Positions 39,461 through 52,635 are shown, numbered from the stretch's first letter. The stretch: DNA of 64,000 nt from Salminus brasiliensis (GCF_030463535.1 NC_132899.1:19615490-19679489), one strand, 5' to 3'. The notes: a model not told the origin generated them from the sequence alone. Numbers and translations: made by a program.

Positions 39461-39629
39461 TCAAGTAAGGTGAGGAGTAAGTGATGTTTTTCTGTACTGC
39501 AGCATGTAACAAGCGTCATAGATAATTCCAGGACTGATTTCTTAACCAAGCTCCTCAAAAAAATGTATCTATAACGACTGTCACATGCTGCAGTACAGAG
39601 AAACATCACTGACTCCTCACTGTACTTGA
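39461..39629. repeat. imperfect hairpin, 47-bp arms
   Basis: Arm 39461-39507 and the reverse complement of 39583-39629 agree at 43 of 47 positions by my count, with a 75-bp loop. The right arm runs straight into the Tc1 remnant at 39630, so the left arm is probably an inverted duplicate of the same element. Confidence 0.85.
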
Positions 39630-39760
39630 CTGTGGGGACAGTATTCTTTTGGTTATGGCCTCACCTTTCTTGCACCAGACAAACCGCTCATCCATATGGC
39701 CTAACAGTTCCAGTTTTGTTTCCTCACCCCATAGGACTCTTTAATAGACATTATAAATCC
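39630..39760 (-). mobile_element. Tc1-like remnant (antisense), part 2
   Basis: CTGTGGGGACAGTATTCTTT, GCCTCACCTTTCTTGCACCA and AACAGTTCCAGTTTTGTTTC correspond on the minus strand to the region around the first catalytic block of Tc1 transposases. It ends about 100 bp before the end of dusp3 exon 2. Confidence 0.55.
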
Positions 39761-39763
39761 TTA

Positions 39764-40141
<378 letters not shown>

Positions 40142-41633
40142 CTACACCCATGAGAAATCTAAAGCTGCTGATAGATTTAGCTTACAGGTTTTTCAGTCCT
40201 GTTATCTGAAGAATAAAACAGAAGAAAGGAAGACCCTTTTTCATTTCTCTTTTCTAGAAGTGTGAATTTGAGCTGAACTGACGCATTAAAATTGAATAGC
40301 CTCTGCCTTTCCCTTCGTTCTTTACACATAAATACTTCATAAGCATTCATGCAATGCTATTATGGAATGGAATGCTGTAATGGTGTCACCCACTATTTCG
40401 TGCATACAGCAGAAACCAACTGTGTACTCTAGAGCTGCAAACAATGAACATGACTCATGTAAATTAATTGATAGACATTTTTGATTATGTATGTACATTG
40501 ATTGACAAATAACCTATTAACCTATTAAATTTTGTTACTCTACTAACTCTGACTAATATTCGGATAAAAACAAAAGTTACCAACATAAAAAGCATGTGTT
40601 TCTTATCTTTGATGCGTCTATCAGAGTAATTAAGTCTGTTTATAACTGTAAGCTAATGTACTGTGAGTAAGACAAGATAGAAACAGGCCATGATAAAGGC
40701 CATGTACCTACGTGAAAGCAGTGGTTGAGGTAGGAGAGGCATTGCAGAGAGACATTGGTATATGAAGCCTTTTTTTTTAGAGTTCATACCTGACAGTCTG
40801 AGCAGACTGTACCAATGCTGCACAGCTTACTGACATAAGCAAACCAATGCAACTGCCATTTTTTTAAAATAGTTTCATACTTTGAGTAAAGGATTATTGG
40901 TAACTTAAGGTCTTAAAGAACTGAATACACCAGCTGAGTTCTTTGAGTTCTCAGAAATGAAGGCTGCATTTCTAAGCCTCATTCAAAGGATCCAAAGTGA
41001 GGTAATGGCAGAGACGTGCAGCCTTGCTTGACTACATCTCTGGCTTTGAGACATGACTAAAAGACGTAAATAAATGAGCAGAGAAAAATAACATATGTAG
41101 ATGCTTGTGGACAAGTGTACTGCGTGGTCTAGTCAAGGAATTAACGGCATGCTCTTACTATGCTCTGTGACGTATGAAAAATTTGAGCAGGCCCAGTTTG
41201 TCTTGATTCTGAATTGTGATGGCAAGAGAAAAACATATTTAGAGAAAAACATATTTAATAGTGGGTTCATTACTGGGGCACTATGGCAAAAGTTTCACAC
41301 ACAAAGACTGTCTAATGTTTCAACAAGAAAACTGGCTAAAAGACATCTACATTTAGTTCTGTGCTGTTGCATTAGTGCGAAATGCAAAAATAGAAGCGGT
41401 GACTGAGAAAGCAGGGCTTATCAGGAACAATCCGTCCACAAGCACACAGAGAGGGAGGTTAAAGTAGGGCTGCAGTGCACAAACCCCTCATTACAAAGAC
41501 GAATGCACATCTGAGAGTTCAGTGGTGTAAAAATACAGGCACTGCTCTACAGGGATGTGGAAGAGAAATTCTATTGTCAGATGAGTCCTGTATACCATGT
41601 ATGTATGGTATACACTAATGCCATGTACACACT

Positions 41634-41790
41634 ACACTGTTAAAAGTTTAGGGTCCTTGAGGAACTTTTAGGGGTTCTTCAATTTGAAACCGCTTCTAAA
41701 AAACTTTTCTTGAAGGTTCCTCAAAGCACCACAGTTTCAAACTGAAGAACCTCCAAAAGTTCCTCAAGGAATTTATACTATTAACAGTGT
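41634..41790. mobile_element. hairpin MITE in dusp3 intron 1
   Basis: ACACTGTTAA at the left tip and TTAACAGTGT at the right tip. Inward of the tips, CCTTGAGGAACTTTTAGG pairs with CCAAAAGTTCCTCAAGG, and TTCTTCAATTTGAAAC with GTTTCAAACTGAAGAA. The whole 157-bp unit folds on itself with a short loop and has no coding capacity. Flanking CATGTACAC and TACATG words may be remains of the target site. Confidence 0.85.
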
Positions 41791-44700
41791 ACATGACTGA
41801 GTTGTCAGACTTCTGTACTGCTCACACTACACAGCCTGTTTTCATTGTTGTTTGCAAACTTAATGACTGATTAGTGATTTATCACAACTGACAAGATCTT
41901 TCATCAGGACATATGCCCAACGGGTCTGTCTGGTCTGGTGGGTTTTTGTCACACACATACAAGAAGTGATACAGGAAATACCGACATATCAACGCTCTCA
42001 TTGGCTGTGGCTTGTTGTGGCCCAACTGGGTCACAATACAATTTACACAGTGTGATTTGGGCTCCCCAACAGGAATTAATATGAAAAAAACATAAATCAT
42101 GAGCTATGGTCTTCAGTCATCAGACCTAAACTCAGCTGAATGTCAATTAGAGATTTGACTCGATTGCGCTCTCAATCACCAACAACATCAACTGAGGGAA
42201 TTTCTTATGAAACAATCGTTTTTTCATCTCTCCAGTACAGTTCCAGACACATGTAGAATTCAAAGGCCTACTAAAGCGCACTAAGATACTTTCCACTGGT
42301 TCCTTTAGGTTGTCCTCTGTCTGTATGTGTAAACAGGTTTTCAAGACAAGCTACTTTAGCTTTCATACTTCTTCTTTTTCTTGACCTGCTCACACACAAA
42401 GTGCAGATGTTCTAGGCACCTGAACATACTACTTAAAAAAAAAACAATTGTTTTTGCTTAGATCACATTAGATGCATCTAAACATAAATACAAGATTACG
42501 AGATATAACTAGAGCTTCTAAATGTTGGTTTCGAGTTCATTTTCTATCAACTGCCCAGCCCTACTTACTGCCCAGATAAGAAACTTTTTTAATTAATCTA
42601 ATTTTCACATTGGTGTCTAATACTTTTGCACAGTACTGTGGGATCAACCTTATAGGTGATCTGCTGCTCACTTTCCATGTATTTAGATTGGACATAAAAT
42701 TTGTAACAACATCAACAACAAAGGAAAACTCTTCACAATAATGCAGATTTTTTTCAGCCCTTCTGTCCTCATTCACTGTGATTAAGCTAAGACCCTGGCG
42801 CTCCCTAAACTTGCTCTGTTGTGCTTAGTGGGAAAAGTTGACGGGAATAATTTGTTGAGCCGCTTTTAGATGGCAGAGATGTCGGTCCATGTTAGTGGAC
42901 CTCAGGGGGACAGCAGTGTTCTAAACCAGTACAGACACACTGAGGAGATTTTGGCTGCTGCCCAGAGGCATACAAAGACCCATAGGCGCCCAGCACAGTG
43001 CCCAAAATAGGACTTAGAGAGAGAGAGAAAGGGAAGAGAGTGGGGAGCAAAGTGGAGTGCTCCGTTACCATGTAGTTACATCGCCTCTGTTCTGCTCTAG
43101 CAACTGCAACACTTTCATCTTCATCTGCTCACAGTTCAGGCTTTTTATATCTCTCACTCGTTTCTTTTAGGCTTATACTGTAAAAATATGTGGTGTATTA
43201 TAGGTGGAAACATTAATGGCTAGATATGACTGGGTTTGATTAACATTTAAATCTTGATCTTTACATTAAATTAAACACTATGCTGAGGATTACATTTCCA
43301 CTTCTACTTCTGAAGCAATAAAAAAATATTTCTTATACATGCCTAACACAGAGAGTCAAAATCATCCCCATATTGCCCAGCAAATGAAGAATACACCTGC
43401 CACTGTTCTGGTTTATGACTGGAGAGGGAATCAGCCCATTAGTCTCAGTCTTCCCTACAGTGAAAGCACCTCAATGCAGATGAAGTGATGGACCACGATC
43501 AAATCCTCAAGATCCATAACTCAAGGCTCTTCTATATTGAGCTAGCCCATCTATCCATAGGCACAGCAGATTGCAGTCATATTTCTCACCCATTGTACCC
43601 AGTGTATGTGTGTGCGTGTGTGTGTATGTAAAGCCTTGAAGTCTGTTCCTCTAGACCAGTGCTCCCTCACCCCAGCTCACTGCAGTCTCTACACATACAT
43701 TATTAATAAAATCCTCACAGAGAGCAGCCCTTTTACTCTAAAGTGCATCGCTTACGTACCTGTGTGTTAAAAAGCGCTTTTTGTTCAAACTTTTAGGAAA
43801 AAAGTGGGCATTGTGCTTTGACTAATTTTAGGAATCTGTCTTTATCACTGGTGTAACTGTAGTTGCAATGTATGCATTTTAGAATCACACATTTAGAATC
43901 ACAGTAATTAATATGAGTGGGCGTGTCATGCGTAAACACTCATACTATTATGTCATGAAATTTAACATATAACTAATGACATCCCATCACATTGTGTGTG
44001 CATGTTTCATACTAGATTTGTTACATAAAGAGGACATCCCTGTCATACCAGTAAACCCCCTGACTGGTCAGTCACGGCTAAAGTCAAGAGTACAAAGCTG
44101 TGTAAAAGTAATGGTTAGGCTACTTGGGGTTTAACGATTGACCAAATTCAGTTAGATCCTCTAAAGTAGAGCTGGGCAATATGATGCTATTTAGGTATTT
44201 AGTTTTATTATGACTTGTCTGAGTATGTCAGGTATATCGTCAGTACTTCTAGAGCACACACTAGCTGCATGTTTCGCTATAAAAAGAGAATCATTATTCT
44301 AAGTTAATTAGAATTAGTGAAGCAGAGTATGATCTGCTAAAAAACAATCACATGAAAACACAGTTTTTAATAGCAGTACAGTTTTACAGTGTCCCAATGC
44401 ATTTTTGTCCATTTCTTTCCAAAAGTAATTTGATTAGAATTTACTAGAATTTTCTAGAAATGAAAGTCGGTGTAATTTCAGAGCATTTCTATTGTTTAAC
44501 TACACTGGAATTTTGACACAATATACAAAATTAAATAAATTATATAAAGATCCAAATTATGTCAAAAAGTACAAAAACACATTATCATTTTCAGTCTAAC
44601 AAGCTAATGTTTTAGCTCCAAGCTAACATACTAGACACAATACATCAATCCAACATGATGTTAAATATTTTATATTTTTACATTTATGCATAATGTATTT

Positions 44701-45659
44701 CAAAACATTTAAGACTTCTGAATCCGAAATAAAAGCCCACCCTATAAACCCACTCCACACACACTTTGAATCCGTGTGGAGCTTGAATACAATCAATAAA
44801 TTAATCAAGGAAAGCACAGTGGTCTGACGGATCTGTTAATGGATTTCTGTTTATCCTGCCTAGAGGTGTCAACAGGGCACGCTCGACCTGAACTTACATG
44901 GACGTTTGTCATTCACAGCCTATGTTCAACCTATAGTTATCAGACATTCTGTCCTGAACACCATGATGACCATGATGGATCTCACAGAGGACTCCAATTG
45001 GAAGACCAATGACTGTAGAAAACAAGGACGCTGTGGTTCCATTCCCTACCTTTCATTCTATAAGAATGTAACCACAATTGTCTGCCATGTTGTCAAATTT
45101 GCAACCAGAGTCTGCGCAGTAGAGACCAGAGGCGTCTTGCTACTCTCAGACCAAGTGCGTATCTGACCACCTTCATTGGGCTTACAGTGCAGAAGCAGCG
45201 TGGATTTTTCCCCCTGGATATCCAGCAGTAAAAGTGCAGTTCATGTAATTTCAACCACAACTCAGCTACTCCATGTGATGAACAGTAAGGGCGCAATGCA
45301 GGTCCTTGCAGACGGTTTCTTCCAGCCAGGGCTGTCAATCACTTCTTTTTGAAGTGTAACCTCGCCTTCTTACCACAGAGCAGAATACCATTTTAAAGAA
45401 CTGAGATTTCTGGGAAGGGGGAGTAAAAAACAACTATTGGAATTAGACACTGGAGATGAAAAGACAGTTTAGAGAGGAAAAATGAGATAGAAAATGGGTC
45501 GTTTTGTCATTAGCAAGACATGGGGATGGGCGGAGCCACACGTCACACTGCAACCAGCCAGCAGAGGCTCTAGATCTGTGGTTGCTTCCCTTTTTAGAGA
45601 GGCTGTGATGTCCATGTTTTCTACAGGTCGAGAAAAACACATCTGACTCTAAAATGTCC

Positions 45660-46000
45660 AATTCACAATAAACAGCTTGGGTAATCTCCATAAGCAAGCA
45701 GTGTCAACAAAATGAGATGGAACACACATGAACCTAAGGTCCATCCTAAAGACCATAAAGCCCATCCCTGTGTTTGGCTTCTCTGGAGCGATACCTTCAG
45801 GATGGGTTGAAGTGCCATTTGTGATCCTGAACTAATCATCCGGCCATCATCAAATACCCCAATCATGTCCGTTTGTGGATGAATGCAATCAAATCCTCTA
45901 GTGTAAAGCTCTTCCCAGAAGAGTGGGTGTTGTAACTGCAGCAAAAGGATGAGAAACTGCCTTTTAATAGGCTTGAATTTGGAGGAATTGGAGGATCTGT
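45660..46000 (+). mobile_element. Tc1/mariner remnant (family X)
   Basis: Contains TTCTCTGGAGCGAT, TGGATGAATGCAATCAAATC and CTTCCCAGAAGAGTGG followed by GTTGTAACTGCAGCAAAAGG, the conserved C-terminal end of this fish Tc1 family. Internally deleted and out of frame. Confidence 0.65.
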
Positions 46001-46252
46001 GATATGTCTTTTACAGCACATGCCACAAGTATCCCTGTGTTGGGGAGGGAGAGGAGGCACAGCTTCCATTCACTCTTTCAGTTCAAAGTAGGCTACGCTG
46101 AAACCTGGTTACAGCCCTGGAGAAATGTGTCAATTAGCCTAAAAGATTAGAAAAACGGTATGAACTAGAACTTTAGACGGCATTCCCTCTAGTCTAGCTT
46201 GGCAGGGATGGGGATGTGTGCTCGTTTTTTTCTTTTTGAACAAACTGGCGAG

Positions 46253-46393
46253 GCTGAAGTTGGCTTGTTGTGGGAATTTTCCGTTCCACCTTAAATGGTG
46301 CAGCAGTTACATTCTGCCGCCTCAGGCGGCAGAATGTAACTGCTGCACCATTTAAGGTGGAACGGAAAATTCCCACAACAAGCCAACTTCAGC
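46253..46393. mobile_element. perfect 141-bp palindrome, likely long-TIR element
   Basis: Arm 46253-46322 (70 nt) is the exact reverse complement of 46324-46393; the spacer is the single C at 46323. Just outside, the word ACAAACTGG occurs at 46240-46248 and again at 46400-46408 in the same orientation, as a 9-bp target-site duplication would. The few bases between each copy and the arm are imperfect extensions of the inverted repeat (CGAG against CACGAC). It lies about 125 bp inside dusp3 intron 1 from the exon 1 donor. No coding capacity beyond shadow frames. Confidence 0.9.
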
Positions 46394-46516
46394 GTCGTGA
46401 CAAACTGGGAGACTGAAAGACCAGCCTTGCAGCCTGTCTGACAGTGTTGTCTGTGTTTCCTGAAGGTAAACAACACGGGTTAAGACCAGAAGATAGACCA
46501 GACAAGACATGGCTTA

Positions 46517-47119
<603 letters not shown>

Positions 47120-47120
<1 letters not shown>

Positions 47121-48435
47121 GGTAAACACGTAGAGGAGCCAGTTTTAGTTTTAGTTTTAGTTTAGCTGGTAAGATATTTTTTACGGTAATTTTAAAATGT
47201 ATTTATTTATTTTTTGGCATAATTTTAATCAGAAAGTTGTTTTACTTTTTTTTTTTTTACTTTTTTTTACTTACATTTTTATACAGCATCTGCCATACGT
47301 CAAATATTCAGCTCAAAGTACTTTTTTTATTATAACTCAAAGTAATAACAAAAACAAATACAAAATAAAATAATAATAATAATAATATGCAAACGATCAA
47401 AATAATAATTACAGACCACTCAATCCAATAGGAATAAAACAGCTAGTCATATCCATAAAATAATGACAAGAAATAAAACCCTTTAAGTAATATACAATTG
47501 AACAATTAAAGAAATCAAAAAAATAATAATTACAATATTATAAAATAATTCTAACATGGAATACACTCTTTTTTATATTGAATGTCCATTTAAAGTTATA
47601 TTTTCTGTAAAGTTGGCATTTCAGAGATACAAAGATAAGAAACATGGATCATTTCAAACGTGAACAACCGAGAGATCGCGTGAAAAGGTGTATCACGTGA
47701 CCATGTTTTCATATTTAAAATGTTTTAGGGATAATTTGATCTTTTTTTTTTTACAAGATCACATGTGACATAACAGTACACCTGATTTTGTTAAGTAAAT
47801 AATGGCAAAAAATTGAAATAAAAGTGTTATTTTTTATTTCAGGGTGTAACACTGTAAAATGCTTTAAATCACACCTTAACCAACTGACAGTGTTTGTACC
47901 TAATCCGGCTGGATGTCCAGCTTGTCAACTACTTTAACCATCAACATGTAACTTAGGCCATCTGAAATCAGCTAGCAATAAATGCTAGTCTTAGCTGGAT
48001 TTTTCAGAATTTCATATATGGAAATAAACCTGCAAAACAGACCTTTTTAAATGTTTAAAGTGGTTTTAAGTCATATCTAGACCTGTATTTATGAAGTATT
48101 TTAGCCAATCAGTCAGATTCTGCTATGCATTCAAGTGAAGCTTGTCCGCATCTCCTCTACATTACATGAGATTCAATCAGAGCAGTTTAGGGGGCCTGCA
48201 AGATCCCTGCAAAATGCAAGACGGTGCCGCTTATTAATAACCACATTAGCAAAAAAAGTGGAAGCCAATAAAAATAACAAATTAAGCAATTATGCAATGA
48301 TAACATCAGAAAAAGGGTGAATAACCCCCGCCCCCCACCCCCCACCCCCAGCCATATTTGCTTTTTAAAGGAAGCACAATATAGAACAGCCATTCAGTCA
48401 TTTACATATGTTTAAGAAACAGTAACATAAGCTAC
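47120..48435. other. AT-rich upstream sequence, no gene
   Basis: Very AT-rich (47160-47560) sequence with (AAT)n-like runs. 47900-47990 has GCTGG/CCAGC words of a possible MITE. A short C-rich run (CCCCGCCCCCCACC) lies at about 48327-48350. No coding region. Confidence 0.45.
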
Positions 48436-48439
48436 ATGC

Positions 48440-48957
48440 ACATGTATGGACAAAAGTATTAGGACACCTGCCAATTTATTGTTTCTTCTGAAATTAAGAG
48501 AATTTAAAAAAAGAGAGTTTATCCAGCTTTTGTTGGAGTAACTGTCTCTACTGTCCAGATAAGGCTTACTACTACAGAATAGAGGATCAGCGACAAGAGC
48601 GCTAGTCAGGTCCAGATGTTGGATGATCACCATCCCACCCCATCCTCAATTCATTCAAAAAAATTTGGATGAAGCACCATCATTCCAAAAAACACTGGCA
48701 TTAGGCTGGCATTAGGCTTGGTGCCAGTAGGTTTGGCATCATGCCTAATGGTGCCTGGCATTAGGCGTGCTGCCAGTAGGTTTATGTTTATCTGCTCCAG
48801 AGAGTCCTTTCTTTTGGCAGTACTTTTCTACATGGACTAGACTAACTGTGTGTGTGCATTTGCACTTCTATGTCAGCATTAAGTGCAACTGAGAGTAGCT
48901 GAATGCATTCATTCATTGTGGAGGATTTGTCCGCAAACATTTAAGAATAGAGAACAT
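48440..48957. mobile_element. non-autonomous Tc1 element (family X), nearly full length
   Basis: Left end GTATGGACAAAAGTATTAGG, right end GGATTTGTCCGCAAACATTT; these are diverged inverted tips. The body has the well-known order GTTGGAGTAACTGTCTCTAC, TGGATGATCACCATCCCACC, GGATGAAGCACCATCATTCC, CTGCTCCAGAGAGTCCT and AGTAGCTGAATGCATTCATT. It has a local expansion of GGCATTAGG words at about 48699-48772. No coding capacity. Confidence 0.8.
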
Positions 48958-48999
48958 ATTGTCATTCATAACTTATAAATATCCTCCGGGGGTGATGTT

Positions 49000-50030
49000 T
49001 GGTGATGGGGTTCATGTTGAAGAGCATTATATCATTAAATACCTTACCATAGATCACTTTCCCCATGTCCAGCCCTAGAGGTCCACCTGCCCTTTACATC
49101 AGATTCCTCTAAAGAACACATGAACACAATTTGTTAATGATATGATCTAGATACAGGGGCAATGCAAAAATATGCAGTGATTGTCATGGCACTGCCTGGG
49201 AATCCCTCCACTTGCAAGCACTTATCGGTCATTATATCAGTATGGCACCTGTATTATGTAAACTTATTATATTTTATTTATATGATATTTTCTGAAGGGA
49301 AAGTCAATGTGTCAAATGAGAAAGACTATCAACATGATTTCTTCCTGTTTGGCATCCTACTGGTTCTGTAATTCACATTAGGAAAAGTTTCCAGGATATG
49401 GATTTACCTATGAATCCTAATTAAATTCCTAGATACTTAGGAACATGGCAGCTTTCATTAGGCCTAATTTCAATCAGGTCTAAACAGAAAACCCTGATTC
49501 AGACATGCAGTAACTGGCTATGCCTGCACAGAGCCATTAGAGCAGGATAATAACATATAATATATTTTTCCCCTCAATTGTTCATCACAGTGTTTCCAGG
49601 TATTTCACAGTAAGTGAGGCCATGCTTGTTTTCAACCACAAGGGGGCAATACTCTCATATATTTCATGCTAAAATTGAAAAGTCCTCTTGCAGAATGTAC
49701 AGCTGTACACAGATGATCTGCTGTTTCTGATTAATTTCTGGTTAAACTCTAAATCCTTATGCAGCAGTTACCTGTCCTGACCATTTAACAGTGCTAAACT
49801 ATCATGTGGTAGTTCATCAGTGTAACAGATGACAACTGTGATTTCAATTTTACTGTGCAACCTCAAGGAGATATTGTCTAATGTATAATTGTGAGGCAAA
49901 AAACACTTTATTTGAAAGCTACTTGCACAGAGACATAAACCTCCCCATGTAATGAATACACCACATAGATATAGACATGTAACAAACACTTAACAGAACT
50001 TTTGTGACATTTTTGTGACAATACTACATT
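49000..50030. other. intergenic, no gene seen
   Basis: No supported coding region or recognised repeat. Confidence 0.45.
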
Positions 50031-50042
50031 GACATTTACGTT

Positions 50043-50248
50043 GCATTTATGGCATTCAGCTGACACTCTTATCCAGAGCGATTCCAGGGTTATTCGGATT
50101 ACAGAGGTGGGCCAGTGTAGTGTTAAGAGTCTTACCCAAGGACTCTTATTGGTGTAGCGCAGCATAGTCACCCAGACCGGGAATCGAACCCCAATCTCCC
50201 ACATGGTGTGGTAGCTCACAGGCGGCCTGTGTTGCGCCACACCAACTA
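50043..50248 (-). repeat. tRNA-derived SINE, family S, reverse copy
   Basis: Reverse complement reads GTTGGTGTGGCGCAACACAG (box A side), GGGGTTCGATTCCCG (an intact RNA polymerase III box B) and a tail with CTCTGGATAAGAGTGTCAGC. Same family and layout as 27128-27340, in opposite orientation. Confidence 0.88.
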
Positions 50249-50447
50249 CTACATAGAAGCTTCATGACGCCTGCAATAAATCAATCATTAATATTTATGA
50301 ACAGCTTGTGTTTACAAGATGATACACATGATGTTTTCTAACCATTTTTGTCTCAATTAACATTGTATTAAAGTATAAGTATATAGTATAGTAAAGTATA
50401 TTGTATAACTATTGTTTATTGTTTTAAAATGTTATATTTATATATAA

Positions 50448-50448
50448 C

Positions 50449-50484
<36 letters not shown>

Positions 50485-50485
50485 A
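50448..50485. repeat. (TA)n microsatellite
   Basis: Alternating TA with one interruption, directly before the Tc1 family Y fragment, whose TA target preference may explain the insertion. Confidence 0.9.
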
Positions 50486-50487
50486 TT

Positions 50488-50775
50488 TTCACCAATCAGC
50501 CAAAACATTAATATGGGTACATGATGGGTAAAGGGAATAGAGGGAATTACATTGATTATCCTTATATACAGTGTAACGACAAGGGGTGGATATATTAAGC
50601 AGCAAATGAACAGTCAATTATTGAAGGTTATGTGTTAAAAGCAGGAAGGGTAAGGATGTGAGCAGGTCAGAGCATCTCCAAAACATCAGTCAGGTCTTGT
50701 GGGGTGTTCCAGTATATGCAGCGGTCAATACCAAAATACCAAAAGTGGTTCAAGGAAAAGAACCACCACAAAAAA
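50488..50775 (+). mobile_element. Tc1-like element (family Y), 5' fragment
   Basis: Starts TTCACCAATCAGCCAAAACA (terminal repeat), then AAGGGGTGGATATATTAAGC, GTCAGAGCATCTCCAAAACA and AGGTCTTGTGGGGTGTTCC, the start of the family's transposase gene, and ends near AAAGTGGTTCAAGGAAAAG. The remainder of the gene is absent. Confidence 0.75.
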
Positions 50776-50779
50776 TTTT

Positions 50780-51870
50780 AATGTAAAAAAAACATTTGAA
50801 TCATGTCACAGTAAATTCATGAACTTAAAGACAGCAATTGTTTTGATGTTACAGATTTGATTAATTTGCAACCACTGGATACATTTAAATCATGTAAACA
50901 TAAATTCTTTTTTTATATTTATCTAAACATAAGAAGAAATATACACATGGCCTTTGCTTAAGTAATAATTTACCAAAGGTATGCTGTCCTTTCACTGAGG
51001 ATGGTAAAACTTTATCCACTGCTGATGTGAGAAAGGTTTAGGTTTTATTTATTTGTTACATGCTCAGTGTCAGACAGCGGCCATGAAATATTTTCCAGCT
51101 ATTTGTCCCCCGTTTGTGCAACAGTATACAGTATTACCCACATACACATTATATGCATTCATAATCACAGACATAGTGCAAACATACATACCTGGACAAC
51201 TTAGAATACAGATAAAAACATGTAAATTTATTGTTCCATTATTTTTAAATTGTCATTTAGTGTGATTTAGTACTGCCTTTCTGTGTTGGATATCTTTTGC
51301 CTTACCTTAACACTGAGAACATGCAGTAACCCTCCCTTTCCTGGTTCTGACCCACTGTGTCCAGCAGGGTTGAGAGAGGGAACTTTATTACACGTTCTGA
51401 ATAAACTGATCATTTGGCCATGAATGACTGTCTTAATCTTAATAGTAATTATCCAAATCTAGAAAACTGGGACCAAAAAACTGGGGGCGAATAAATTCCC
51501 TAGCATTTAATGGAACAAATATGTGTCATATTAATGTAAGAGCCTTTAAGCCCATGTAATGCCATTTACCTGATAAAACATCTTATTGTCTCCTTGTCTC
51601 AAATCCTGATTTTAGCCGTGCATAAATGCATACGTGCTACATGTATTGCCTTCTGAATGCATTATTCCATGTTTTTTCATGTATGCAAATACCGAAAAGG
51701 CTCAATATATGGTGTTATTCTATTTCTAATGTATGCTGAGCAATTGATGGCCTTTGAGGTTTAAAAAATATCACAAAACATGATCTCAAGCAAGTCGGCT
51801 TGAATTGAACCCTGACATTTTAACCTCAACAACCACTAAACCTTGTGGAAAGATTTCATTTAGTGTCCTT
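50780..51870. other. intergenic, no gene seen
   Basis: AT-rich, no coding region or recognised repeat. Confidence 0.45.
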
Positions 51871-51879
51871 AATCCAGGA

Positions 51880-52290
51880 GATGGGTTATATAAGTAAATT
51901 AGCAGGCCACACAATCCGATAGCTAACTTGCAGCACAGGACTGATCAATGAAAAGAGAGTGATTAGCACAGCACTGAGGTCCGCTATCACATTGTGTCGG
52001 CCTGTTCTCTCCCATTGCATAAAGCCCGCCCAGCTGTTCATTTGCATTAGCGAGCTTGATTGCAGTGCCTGTAGCACATGTTCAGAAGCCACTGCAGAGT
52101 TAATGAAAGAGCACTCGAAATGTCAAGTTTGCACACTCATAAATTAACTCAGCAGAGGATGAGCTGTGCTGTCACTACATTTGACATGTAAAGGTAGATG
52201 CTGCTTGTCATTTTGCGTTGCCATAGTGATGCAAGGAGATGGCTTACAGCGCCATGGCAACAGGCCCATCAAGAAGGTACCTACCACCTT
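51880..52290. promoter_or_regulatory. candidate conserved non-coding element upstream of dusp3
   Basis: Unique-looking, balanced composition, free of repeat words and stops-ridden in all frames. It contains an RFX X-box-like GTTGCCATAGTGATGCAA at about 52218-52235, a half-site GCCATGGCAACAGG at about 52251-52264, and TTGCATTAGCGAGC. Regulatory role is inference from composition and motifs only. Confidence 0.25.
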
Positions 52291-52615
52291 TTATTTTCTT
52301 CCAGTAACTTATGTTTATACATGTTTCTAGAAGAGTCTTGGGGATTCTCTATCTCTATCTCTCTCTCTCTCTCTTTGGTTCTCACTCTGCATTTGTGAGA
52401 GCCTGTGTTGTAAGTGAATGTAATTTCTTTAAAAAGTATTTGCATTGTGGTATTGTAAATGTTTCAGACTGTATTAGTTTGAATAACTATTTGTTCATAT
52501 CTAATATCTGTAATTACTCCATTACTCAGTCTGTGTTATTAGTATTAAAATAAGTAGTAGTAGTATAAGAAAGAGGAGAAAAACTTTTGAGAATCTCATT
52601 ACATATACTAGATAG

Positions 52616-52635
52616 ACAGACAGACAGACAGACAG
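52616..52635. repeat. (GACA)n microsatellite
   Basis: Five GACA units directly in front of a SINE. Confidence 0.9.

Noticed and set aside
46194..46476. Two minus-strand frames across the palindrome, which read similar peptides
   Set aside because: The similarity arises from the inverted repeat itself, not from a gene.
47143..47165. (TTTTAG)n resembling telomeric repeat
   Set aside because: The unit is not the vertebrate TTAGGG repeat and only about four copies occur; a simple repeat.
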